From contig CBDBCK010000027.1 of the NCBI GenBank assembly GCA_965203345.1, forward strand, positions 62,001 through 126,000: 64,000 nt of DNA, read 5' to 3'. Of this stretch, positions 1 to 7,996 are shown in pieces. Both the position numbers and the translations under genes were made by a program. The DNA is from CBDBCK01 sp965203345 (GTDB taxonomy: Bacteria; Chloroflexota; Dehalococcoidia; Lucifugimonadales; Lucifugimonadaceae). Under the pieces are notes generated by a model. It saw only the letters and a list, made by a program, of their open reading frames with translations, did not search any database and was not told the DNA's origin. Numbering within the stretch: the first letter of the stretch is position 1; each line of letters begins with the position of its first letter.

Positions 1-1
1 A

Positions 2-1819
2 CACCAAGGTGGACCGCTTGGTGAAGGCTCCATTGAGAAAGGCTTATTGCGCTGTCCATGGCATGGATGGGATTATTGTCCACTAACGGGACAGGCGCCG
101 GGTTTTGAGGACAGTTTGAAGACCTTCCCGATAGAGGAGAGATCAGACGGAGTCTACATCGGAGTAGAACCGGACGCCCCACGTAAGCGAACAGTGGGCG
201 ACGTGGTAGCAGAAACCTTGACTGCTTGGGGTGTGAGATGGGTGTTTGGAATGGTCGGCCATTCGAACTTGGGAATGGCCGAAGCGATCAGAGTACAGGA
301 AGAGCAAGGCAAGATGTCATACATCGGCGTCCGGCATGAGGGAGCGGCTTCTTTTGCTGTTTCTGCATATGGTAAGCTGACGGGGCGTCCTGCGGCTTGC
401 TTGGCTATTGCTGGTCCGGGCGCTACGAATCTGCTGACCGGGCTGTGGGATGCTAATGTAGACAGATCGCCTGCTATAGCATTAACGGGACAGGTGGAAG
501 TGCAGGTTTTAGGAACGGGTGCTTTTCAGGAGATAGATTTGCAAGCTGCTTATGGGAAGGTCGCTCAATGGACTCAGCCCTTGTTGCCCCGTAGCAATCA
601 CGCCGAACTGGTGAACTTGGCTTGCAAGTCGGCCATACTGAACCGTGGGGTGTCCCATATGATACTGCCCGACGAGACACCTAAGCAGCTGGCAAAAACG
701 GACATACGCCCAGGTCAACCAGAGGGAAGAGTTGCAGGAAACAGAATCCATCCGCCCGACGAATCGCTTGACGCGGCGATCAGGGTGCTGCAGGAGGTGA
801 GGAGGCCCGTAATAGTGGCGGGCTACGGCGCGCGGTTTCAGATGGACTCTGTTGTGGAACTGGCGGAAATGCTGAGGAGCCCAATTATAACGACCTTTAA
901 GGCCAAGGGTGTGATAAGCGATACGCATCCGTTAGCGGGAGGAGTACTGGGACGTAGTGGGACTCCAGTCGCCAGCTGGTTGATGAACGAATCCGACTGC
1001 CTGCTTGTGTTCGGTGCAAGCTTCTCTGACCATACAGGCATACACCCGAAGATAAGGACAATACAAGTAGATTTCGACCCGCTCGCCTTAGGCAAGTTCC
1101 ACTCCGTGGAGGTGCCAGTTTGGGGTGAAATAGGTGTAACTGCACATCTGATGTGTGAAATGCTGAAAGACAAACACCAAACCGAAGACCAAAGGCCAGA
1201 CGTGAAGGAAAGACAAAGACTCTGGCGAGAAGAGAAGCGTAGCCGGCTCAAGGATGATCTAGGACGCGGCGTAAACTCAGCGTCTGTGTTTGAGACGATG
1301 ACTCGCTTGATACCTGAAGACGCAGTGATAGCGGTAGATGTGGGTAATAATACCTACTCATTTGGACGCTACTTTGAGTGTAGACGTCAAGCTGTGCTTA
1401 TGTCTGGCTATCTCGGCTCGATAGGGTTTGCCTTGCCGGCAGCCATGGGTGCATGGGCGGCGACGCAGGAAGACGACCTTCGGTTTCGAGGGCGCAAGGT
1501 GGTATCAGTATCTGGCGATGGTGGATTGGGACAGTACATGGCTGAGCTTACTACGGCGGTAAAGTATAGTATGGATATAACTCACGTCCTGCTCAATAAC
1601 GGAGAACTAGGTAAGATAAGCAAAGAACAGCGTGCCGGTGAATGGGAAGTGTGGCAAACTTCTCTCCATAACCCTGATTTTGCCAAGTATGCCGAACTGT
1701 GTGGCGCATACGGTCGGAGAGTCGAAAAAAGGGAGGAACTGGACACAGTTATAACTGAGGCATTGGAGCATAACGGCCCGGCCCTTGTAGAGATAATAAC
1801 CGATCCGGAATTGATATAG
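2..1819 (+). CDS. Rieske [2Fe-2S] domain fused to a ThDP-dependent enzyme (partial, starts before the window)
   Basis: The frame is open from base 2, so the true start lies upstream. The first visible residues supply the C-terminal half of a Rieske cluster site: a His-Gln-Gly-Gly at the edge matches the CxH box, and CPWHG (visible residues 18-22) is the CxxH box. After a short linker comes a complete acetolactate synthase / pyruvate oxidase-like ThDP enzyme. It shows the catalytic Glu in RHEGAA (about residue 112) and the ThDP/Mg motif from GDGG to NN (about 504-533). ThDP enzymes of this family decarboxylate 2-oxoacids. A Rieske domain could pass electrons from the ThDP intermediate, but that is inference. 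A TTG at 47 could start a shorter product, but it would lack the first cluster ligands, so the upstream frame is favoured. Substrate unknown. Confidence 0.85.
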   Translation, partial: HQGGPLGEGSIEKGLLRCPWHGWDYCPLTGQAPGFEDSLKTFPIEERSDGVYIGVEPDAPRKRTVGDVVAETLTAWGVRWVFGMVGHSNLGMAEAIRVQEEQGKMSYIGVRHEGAASFAVSAYGKLTGRPAACLAIAGPGATNLLTGLWDANVDRSPAIALTGQVEVQVLGTGAFQEIDLQAAYGKVAQWTQPLLPRSNHAELVNLACKSAILNRGVSHMILPDETPKQLAKTDIRPGQPEGRVAGNRIHPPDESLDAAIRVLQEVRRPVIVAGYGARFQMDSVVELAEMLRSPIITTFKAKGVISDTHPLAGGVLGRSGTPVASWLMNESDCLLVFGASFSDHTGIHPKIRTIQVDFDPLALGKFHSVEVPVWGEIGVTAHLMCEMLKDKHQTEDQRPDVKERQRLWREEKRSRLKDDLGRGVNSASVFETMTRLIPEDAVIAVDVGNNTYSFGRYFECRRQAVLMSGYLGSIGFALPAAMGAWAATQEDDLRFRGRKVVSVSGDGGLGQYMAELTTAVKYSMDITHVLLNNGELGKISKEQRAGEWEVWQTSLHNPDFAKYAELCGAYGRRVEKREELDTVITEALEHNGPALVEIITDPELI

Positions 1820-1879
1820 ACGTAGCCACCATTCTCATGCAATTCGGAAGAACTTGTTGATCATTCGTCTGTATAGACG

Positions 1880-1909
1880 TTGTCCCATTTCTCTAATGTT
1901 TTATATAAT
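1880..1909 (+). promoter_or_regulatory. Sigma70-type promoter for tRNA-fMet and 5S rRNA
   Basis: A TTGTCC -35 element (1880-1885) and a perfect TATAAT -10 element (1904-1909) are separated by 18 bases. The -10 ends 13 bases before the tRNA 5' end, so the transcript would start at about 1916. The placement directly ahead of the stable RNA genes supports it. Confidence 0.7.
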
Positions 1910-1922
1910 AGAAAGTGACGGT

Positions 1923-1997
<75 letters not shown>

Positions 1998-2008
1998 GAA
2001 TAAAAAAG

Positions 2009-2132
2009 CTCCTCTGGTGGTTAGAGCGCGGTAGAACCACTCGTTCCCATACCGAACACGAAAGTGAAATGCCGTAGCGCTGACGATACTGCGCCTGCGA
2101 GGGCGTGGGAAAATAGGTCACTGCCGGGGGAG
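2009..2132 (+). rRNA. rrf: 5S ribosomal RNA
   Basis: The sequence has the 5S hallmarks in order: a 5' CTCCTCTGGTGG strand, the conserved CCCATACCGAACACG loop, the TGGGAAAATAGGTCACTGCC segment and a 3' GGGGGAG strand that closes helix I. The length is about 122 bases. A T6 run follows at once (2133-2138), so closing helix plus T-run can act as the terminator. No 16S or 23S sequence is present on either side. Exact ends are uncertain by a few bases. Confidence 0.9.
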
Positions 2133-2194
2133 TTTTTTAATGTCGGGTTTTTATGCTATCTTAAGCTATTGAATGTGCTTGTTTTGAAACCTGT

Positions 2195-3331
2195 ATGATA
2201 AAGCTGGTACGTCTCATCGGTCTACACAATATTGTCGCGGCAGGTTTGATTTCGGGGATAGCGGTCTTTTATGCTTGGAGCATTGCCGCATCTGTGCAGG
2301 AACTCTTTTTCCTTCCCGTCCCGGTTGTCGTGTCTGTTATTCTTGTTCTTTCTTTCCTATCTCGAAGATCCGGGTGGGCAGCGGCGATGACGATTGCTGG
2401 GTGCGGTATTTATTTCGCGATTCTGTCGCTTGCTGCGTTTGGGTTCGGCGTGGGACTTTTCTCGCCGGGCATGTTATTTGCAGGTGCTTCGGGGGTGTTG
2501 GTGGCGGTTATTGTCGCGGCGGTCCTGCTTTACTTATCTACCTCTTTTGTCAAGGTTCACCGCGTGCAAATTCGACATAAGAACGTTCCGCCTGAGCTGG
2601 ATGGATTTGTTATAGCTCATATCTCTGACCTGCATTTGCTTTCTCGGCGAGACACCTCTATGGGTCTCAAGGCGGCCAAACTGGTGAACGCTTTCTCTCC
2701 AGATATGGTATGCATTACCGGCGACGTGGTGGATGAGCGTGGCGACCATGTTTCAGAGACTGCAGAAGCAGCTCTTGAAGTTATAACCGCCATGTCTTCT
2801 AAATACGGTACATTCAGTGTTCTTGGAAATCACGATATAAAGAGCGGCGCGGACGAAGTTGTCAAACGTACTGAAGGGGCTATGCGGATTTTACGAGATG
2901 AAGTCGTGGACTTAGAGACAGATTCTGGCATCACTATATCTATAGCCGGAATAGAAGGGCCTGAGACTTGGTGGCATCAGTCGCGGATGAATCCGATACG
3001 GAAGGTGCAAGAATTGGTGTCTGTATTGCCAAAGAGGGGGCTCCGCCTGCTACTTTCTCACTTTCCAGAGGCGGTAGACTATTTCCCTGAAGGCGCCGTA
3101 GATATAGTATTAGCAGGACACACTCATGGAGGACAGATCGGTTTCGGACGCTCGTTCAGGTCTTTCAACCTTGCGTGGCCTGTAACCAACTATCTGCTTG
3201 GCGAGTATGAAGTACGAGGAACGGTGCTGACCGTTACTCCTGGTTTGGGTCTCTCTTACTATTTGCCAATAAGGCTGGGCATATGGCCCGAAGTAACGAT
3301 TATAACCTTGAAGGCACTTGCTGAATGTTGA
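2195..3331 (+). CDS. Membrane-anchored calcineurin-like metallophosphoesterase
   Basis: The first 115 or so residues form three to four hydrophobic segments, followed by a metallophosphoesterase domain facing one side of the membrane. The metal-binding motifs appear in order: HISDLHLL (about residue 141), GDVVD (about 174), GNHD (about 210), LSHFPE (about 285) and GHTHGG (about 308). This is the layout of the YaeI/YkuE group, some members of which cleave lipid-linked phosphodiesters such as UDP-diacylglucosamine-like substrates. The substrate here cannot be read from the sequence. The ATG follows the 5S gene by about 60 bases with no clear Shine-Dalgarno. The gene stands alone; about 240 bases without a supported gene separate it from rpsO. 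Confidence 0.85.
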   Translation: MIKLVRLIGLHNIVAAGLISGIAVFYAWSIAASVQELFFLPVPVVVSVILVLSFLSRRSGWAAAMTIAGCGIYFAILSLAAFGFGVGLFSPGMLFAGASGVLVAVIVAAVLLYLSTSFVKVHRVQIRHKNVPPELDGFVIAHISDLHLLSRRDTSMGLKAAKLVNAFSPDMVCITGDVVDERGDHVSETAEAALEVITAMSSKYGTFSVLGNHDIKSGADEVVKRTEGAMRILRDEVVDLETDSGITISIAGIEGPETWWHQSRMNPIRKVQELVSVLPKRGLRLLLSHFPEAVDYFPEGAVDIVLAGHTHGGQIGFGRSFRSFNLAWPVTNYLLGEYEVRGTVLTVTPGLGLSYYLPIRLGIWPEVTIITLKALAEC

Positions 3332-3568
3332 TTGCGACAAGGAACGTATGCGAACGTCCCTATGATTAGAAGGATTAGAACCGAGGGCTGGAGTACGGTT
3401 AATTTAGTGCCAGAGATGCTATATACAGCTGAAACCGTAGATATTTCAGTCGTATACAGCGTACGCGTTCATTTACATTTACTGTATCATCACTATGTAA
3501 GAAACGTAATCAGAGGGGCATGAAAGCCCAAACAGATACCATATTACACACAAGGAAAGCAGGAGATA

Positions 3569-3829
3569 TTGGCCAACTTTGAGAGGGTAGATGTAAGCAA
3601 GTTCCGGAGAGAATCTAACGATACTGGTTCTCCTGAGGTTCAAGCTGCTATTTTTACAGATAAGATACACAGTCTTACTGAACACTTAAGAGTCCACAAA
3701 GGCGATAATGCTTCAAGGCGAGGTCTTATCGCTCTAGTGCAGCGCAGAAGGAAAATGTTGTTGTACCTTAAGAGGAGAAATCCGGATAAATATAGCGAGA
3801 CGATATCTGAACTGGGAATACGAGGCTGA
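3569..3829 (+). CDS. rpsO: 30S ribosomal protein S15
   Basis: The 86-residue product matches S15: an N-terminal segment with DTGSPEVQ, the H-x(6)-D 16S rRNA-binding region (HLRVHKGDN), the SRRGLIALVQRRRKMLLYL core helix and a C-terminal YSETISELGIRG. It binds the central domain of 16S rRNA in the small subunit. The start is a TTG at 3569, chosen because AGGAGA lies just upstream and because it gives the normal family N-terminus. It lies upstream of pnp, the common bacterial order. The short GGGGC/AGCCC inverted repeat in the leader (about 3516-3532) might contribute to regulation, but this is weak. Confidence 0.95.
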   Translation: MANFERVDVSKFRRESNDTGSPEVQAAIFTDKIHSLTEHLRVHKGDNASRRGLIALVQRRRKMLLYLKRRNPDKYSETISELGIRG

Positions 3830-3958
3830 TAAGAGGCTATTCTGTAATAAGGGGTTGAGGGGTTTGGCCTTCCGTCATATTTTCTCTCCACTTCCTTGAA
3901 TGTTGCGTGTTTTAAACTTCGATCACACTAACCACATCTTCATGAAAGAGAAAATTGC

Positions 3959-6283
3959 ATGATTCATAGCGTTGATATAGATTTAGGCGGGGCGCCTGTA
4001 GCCCTGGAGACTGGCCGGTGGGCGAAACAGGCGAACGGGGCAGTGTTCGCCCGCCAAGGTGATACAGCCCTGTTGGCTACGGCCTGCGCGTCTAACGAGC
4101 CCAAACAGGGAGCGGATTTTCTGCCCTTATCTGTGGACGTAGCGGAGAAGTTCTATGCCCTCGGACGTCTGCCGGGAGGTTTTTTTAAACGCGAAGGCCG
4201 TCCAAGTTCTGACGCAATTTTGGCTGCCAGGTTGTGTGATCGTCCGCATAGACCTCTCTTTCCGGAGGGGTACCATAATGAGACACAAATAATTATCACG
4301 ATACTCTCGGCGGATAGAGTTCACCCTTACGCAGCGCTAGGGATCATAGCCGCTTCTGCTGCCTTGGCTATATCCGATGTACCCTTCAATGACCCGGTCG
4401 GGGCATGCGTCGTTGGGATGTTGAACGGTAAACTCTCTCTGAATCCAACCTATGAACAGCTGAAGAACAGCGACCTTGAATTGACTGTCGCGGGCACTGG
4501 AGAAGCCATAATGATGGTTGAAGCCGGAGCTAAGATGGTTTCTGAAGAGGCTATGCTGGAAGCCCTGAAATTCGGACAGGAAATGAACGGACGGATAGTG
4601 GAGAAAATAAGGGAGCTTCAAGCGAAAGCTGGCAAGGAAAAATGGGAAGTTACCCTCTCTTCGGAAGAGGAGGAAGTTGCAATTAAGGCAACGCGTGATT
4701 ATGTCGGGGATTCCATCAAACAGTCTTTGCATTCTACCGCTGATAATAAGAAAGGGCGGCAAGCAGCGATAGACGAGGTTAAATCTACCGCTATGGAAAA
4801 ATTGTCTGGAGACTACATTGAAAGCGCGGTCAAGGAAGAGCTTCACAGACTAGAGAAAAAGGCGGTTCGGGAGGTGATTTTGTTTGAGGGGTCACGTCCC
4901 GACGGTAGAAAAATGGATGAGATACGCCCACTTGAATCAGAAACTGGAGTGCTTCCTAGGGTGCACGGTTCCGCCGTCTTCACCCGTGGTGAGACCCAGA
5001 TATTGAACGTCGTTACGCTTGCGCCCGTGTCTGAAGCTCAAAAACTGGACAGCTTCGGCATAGACAATGAGAAAACCTTTATTCATCATTACAACTTTCC
5101 GCCTTACTCAACGGGAGAGGCCGGCCGCTTCGGTGCAACTGGTAGGCGTGAGGTAGGGCATGGAGCGTTGGCTGAAAGGGCGCTGGTACCGGTCATACCC
5201 GACCAAGAGCTCTTTCCTTATACTATTCGATCGGTATCGGAGGCCCTCTCCTCAAACGGTTCCACTTCTATGGCAAGCGTGTGCTCTGGATCCCTTGCTC
5301 TGATGGATGCAGGTGTGCCGATAAAATCGGCTGTAGCGGGTATAGCTATGGGTCTAGTTACCGACTCTGAAGGCAACTATGCCGTGATGACCGACATACA
5401 GGGTGCAGAAGACCATTCCGGTGATATGGACTTCAAGGTGGCCGGAACCAGGGAGGGGATAACCGCCCTCCAGATGGACATAAAAGTGAAAGGGATAACT
5501 TTTGAGATTATGCGGGAGGCATTGGAACAGGCTTTGAAAGCGCGTCTAGAGATATTGGACCATATGGACCAGACAATACAGTCTCCCAGGGACACGGTCA
5601 GCAAGTACGCCCCAAGAATGCACACCCTCAAGATACCCGTGGAAAAGATAGGCGCTGTCATAGGGACAGGTGGCTCAGTTATACGCAGTCTCATAGAGGA
5701 GTACGACGTTACTATAAACGTAGACGACGACGGCGTTGTAACTATAGGTTCTACAGACGAAAAAAAGGCAGAACAGGCTGAGAAAGCCGTGCGCATGCTT
5801 ACTAGCGAAGTAGAAGTGGGGCAGAAATACCGCGGTAAGGTTGTCCGTACCGCTCCGTTTGGTGCTTTCGTGCAACTTTACCCAGGGAAGGACGCCCTTG
5901 TACATATCAGTGAGCTTTCCGTTGATAGAGTGCCGAGCGTAACTTCGGTTGTAAACGTCGGTGACGAGCTGGAGGTGATAGTCATAGAAATTGACGGCAT
6001 GGGCAAAGTTGGGGCATCAGTCAGGGCATTACTGGAACAGGACCCCAACTTTGAAGGCGAACCGAGAGCATCCCGACAACGCGGCCCTGATACTGACTCC
6101 CGTTCCGACTATCGTCGAGGTGGTGGTGGTGGAAATAGAGGGAGAGGAGACAGATCATATTCCGAGAGGCGACAGTCGAACAGGAACTTCAACAACCCCT
6201 CATCGCGTAACGAAGGCAGACGCAAGTTGCGAGATAACTCCGATCGCAGACAGCGCGGTAATTTTCGCTCACCCGACAGGTGA
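3959..6283 (+). CDS. pnp: Polyribonucleotide nucleotidyltransferase (PNPase)
   Basis: This 774-residue phosphorolytic 3'-5' exoribonuclease has the full architecture: two RNase PH domains with a helical linker between them (residues 1-545), a KH domain (about 557-600, with IGAVIGTGGSVIRSL) and an S1 domain (about 620-690, with GAFVQLYPGKDALVHISELS). It degrades mRNA using phosphate and usually works as a trimer, often in the degradosome. The last 70 residues form a low-complexity tail rich in Arg, Gly, Ser and Asn, including a GGGGGNRGRGDR stretch, which many PNPases lack. It follows rpsO by 129 bases and precedes dapB closely, so the three may share transcripts. Confidence 0.97.
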   Translation: MIHSVDIDLGGAPVALETGRWAKQANGAVFARQGDTALLATACASNEPKQGADFLPLSVDVAEKFYALGRLPGGFFKREGRPSSDAILAARLCDRPHRPLFPEGYHNETQIIITILSADRVHPYAALGIIAASAALAISDVPFNDPVGACVVGMLNGKLSLNPTYEQLKNSDLELTVAGTGEAIMMVEAGAKMVSEEAMLEALKFGQEMNGRIVEKIRELQAKAGKEKWEVTLSSEEEEVAIKATRDYVGDSIKQSLHSTADNKKGRQAAIDEVKSTAMEKLSGDYIESAVKEELHRLEKKAVREVILFEGSRPDGRKMDEIRPLESETGVLPRVHGSAVFTRGETQILNVVTLAPVSEAQKLDSFGIDNEKTFIHHYNFPPYSTGEAGRFGATGRREVGHGALAERALVPVIPDQELFPYTIRSVSEALSSNGSTSMASVCSGSLALMDAGVPIKSAVAGIAMGLVTDSEGNYAVMTDIQGAEDHSGDMDFKVAGTREGITALQMDIKVKGITFEIMREALEQALKARLEILDHMDQTIQSPRDTVSKYAPRMHTLKIPVEKIGAVIGTGGSVIRSLIEEYDVTINVDDDGVVTIGSTDEKKAEQAEKAVRMLTSEVEVGQKYRGKVVRTAPFGAFVQLYPGKDALVHISELSVDRVPSVTSVVNVGDELEVIVIEIDGMGKVGASVRALLEQDPNFEGEPRASRQRGPDTDSRSDYRRGGGGGNRGRGDRSYSERRQSNRNFNNPSSRNEGRRKLRDNSDRRQRGNFRSPDR

Positions 6284-6308
6284 TTCTTAATATGAGGTTC
6301 TCCACGGC

Positions 6309-7124
6309 TTGACAGATATCAGAGCCGCGGTGAACGGCGGCATGGGTAAAATGGGACGGACCGTCTTGGATACTCTAGCTCGGCGAGACAACGTCGTTCT
6401 TGTTGGAGCTGTTGACAAAGCGGCAACCGACCCGATAATATCCTCTTCACTCTTTGAGATACCTCTTTATAAGAGAATGGAGACTTTATTAGAGGATAAG
6501 CGCATTGACGTAACGGTTGACTTTACTGACGCCTCAGGAGCGATGCAAACTGTAAGGATCTGTGCTCCAAGAGGGATAAATGTTGTCTCCGGTTCAACAG
6601 GGCTAGACTCTACGAATGTTGAGGAAATGAGGCTTCTTGCCGAACAAAATAAGACGGCTATAGTCTTGAGCAGCAACTTTTCACTAGGAGCGGCTCTTAT
6701 GGCTCGTATGTGTGCCTTGTCTGCTCCATATTTTGACTATGCCGATATGATAGAGAGCCACCATGAGGCTAAAAAGGACGCCCCATCTGGCACGTCCCTA
6801 TCCATCGCTGAAGCTATGCTGCAGACGAGGGAAAAGGATTTCAGATTCAACGTTCCCGAAAAGAACACTCTCAAAGACGTAAGGGGCGGCAACTTCAAAG
6901 GTTTGTCCATACACTCCGCGAGGTTGCCCGGACGTTTGGCGAGGCACGAAGTAACCTTCGGCGGCGACGGAGAAACCCTAACAGTCATACACGATTCGTC
7001 TAGCAGACGCAGCTTTATGGCAGGAGTGGTAATGGCGGTTGAGGCCGCCGCCCAATCTGAACGAACCGGGATCATACACGGCTTGCAGGAACTCTTACAC
7101 TTATTGGAAACGGAACGGAGATAA
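6309..7124 (+). CDS. dapB: 4-hydroxy-tetrahydrodipicolinate reductase
   Basis: The enzyme reduces the dihydrodipicolinate precursor with NAD(P)H in lysine and diaminopimelate synthesis. The 271-residue length is typical. The N-terminal dinucleotide-binding loop reads NGGMGKMGR. The catalytic region is intact: ESHHEAKKDAPSGTS holds the active-site His-His and the Lys of the K-DAPSGT motif. The start is TTG at 6309, giving the normal family start; it lies 25 bases after pnp. The downstream 220 bases contain no gene I can support. Confidence 0.95.
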   Translation: MTDIRAAVNGGMGKMGRTVLDTLARRDNVVLVGAVDKAATDPIISSSLFEIPLYKRMETLLEDKRIDVTVDFTDASGAMQTVRICAPRGINVVSGSTGLDSTNVEEMRLLAEQNKTAIVLSSNFSLGAALMARMCALSAPYFDYADMIESHHEAKKDAPSGTSLSIAEAMLQTREKDFRFNVPEKNTLKDVRGGNFKGLSIHSARLPGRLARHEVTFGGDGETLTVIHDSSSRRSFMAGVVMAVEAAAQSERTGIIHGLQELLHLLETERR

Positions 7125-7346
7125 TTCCAAGATTTTCAATAAAGTTTAGTGCAACTTAAAGGGTAGGTTAGCCTATTTAAGGACTTGTATATCCATAAGA
7201 GCAAGCAGTCATCCCTACCAGAGCTTCCGACAAGAAAAAACATTGTCGCTTCAAGCATGACAAAAAGTTTGCCCAAAGGGCGAATTAGATCATAATGAAT
7301 AGTAGACCATGCATCCAGTCTCAATCACCATGAACTTGAAAATCTG

Positions 7347-7742
7347 GTGAATGAGGTTATCCGTGACAGTTTTGGTGGAGACATTGCAGTTTTAGCGAGG
7401 AAGCCAAAGCAATTTTCTAGTATGTTAAAAAACAATCCATTTAGAGATCCAGACGGGACAAAACTCCATTTTGCCTTGCTTGCTACAGAACCGGATAAGA
7501 AGCTCTTAAAGAAATTTCTATCTACCGATTTTTCACCCGATCAAGTACGATATGTGGATAGGACTATATATGCACTATACTCATGTCCTACGAAACATGG
7601 TTATTCCAGGCTCAACAACTATTTCGAGCGTAAACTGAGAGTTACAGCGACCGCCAGAAATCTTAATACTATGACCAAACTTAATACCTTGCTTACCCCC
7701 CAACGGAATTCTCCAACGATGGCACAGAGAGTCGTAAACTAA
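7347..7742 (+). pseudogene. DUF1697 family protein, N-terminally truncated remnant
   Basis: The 131 codons correspond to the C-terminal two thirds of a DUF1697 protein. Family-like features are a helix ahead of VLARK, a KNNPF segment, LHFALLATEPD and a C-terminal VTATARN-NTMTKL block. The family normally begins about 60 residues earlier with a conserved beta strand and a GN-V-F motif. In-frame reading upstream runs about 15 codons further and then hits a TGA near 7293, and none of the expected N-terminal block is visible in any frame back to dapB. The function of DUF1697 is unknown. I read this as a decayed gene; a short protein from a GTG at 7347 cannot be excluded. Confidence 0.6.
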
Positions 7743-7841
7743 TAAATGAACCACCTAGAAAAACTGACAAGATAATATTAAGAATTGGAAAAATTATTTT
7801 GTAAAAGGGAATTTCAGAGTGAGAAAGCTCCTCTTTGGTGA

Positions 7842-7922
7842 TAGGTTGGAGAGCTTGATATTGTAGCTTATCATCCGCACAGCGAACCTTTGATTCATAT
7901 TGAGTTACCGAGTGATAATTAA
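7842..7922 (+). pseudogene. Short decayed coding fragment
   Basis: About 26 codons read VGELDIVAYHPHSEPLIHI and end at a TAA near 7920. The alternating pattern ELD-VAY-P---EP-IHIE looks like real protein sequence, reminiscent of nuclease-fold beta strands, but the frame is closed by a stop just upstream. No intact gene surrounds it. With the neighbouring DUF1697 remnant it marks 7.1-8.0 kb as a decaying stretch. Family not recognised. Confidence 0.25.
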
Positions 7923-7996
7923 TAATTGCAAGGAAGGTTTATGATAATCACACCTAGAGTACTTTACATCTAACGTCCTATCTATAAGAAACCTCT

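Noticed and set aside
3332..3523. Small 63-codon plus-strand frame after the metallophosphoesterase
   Set aside because: It has no ribosome site, no family-like pattern and unusual composition; treated as non-coding.
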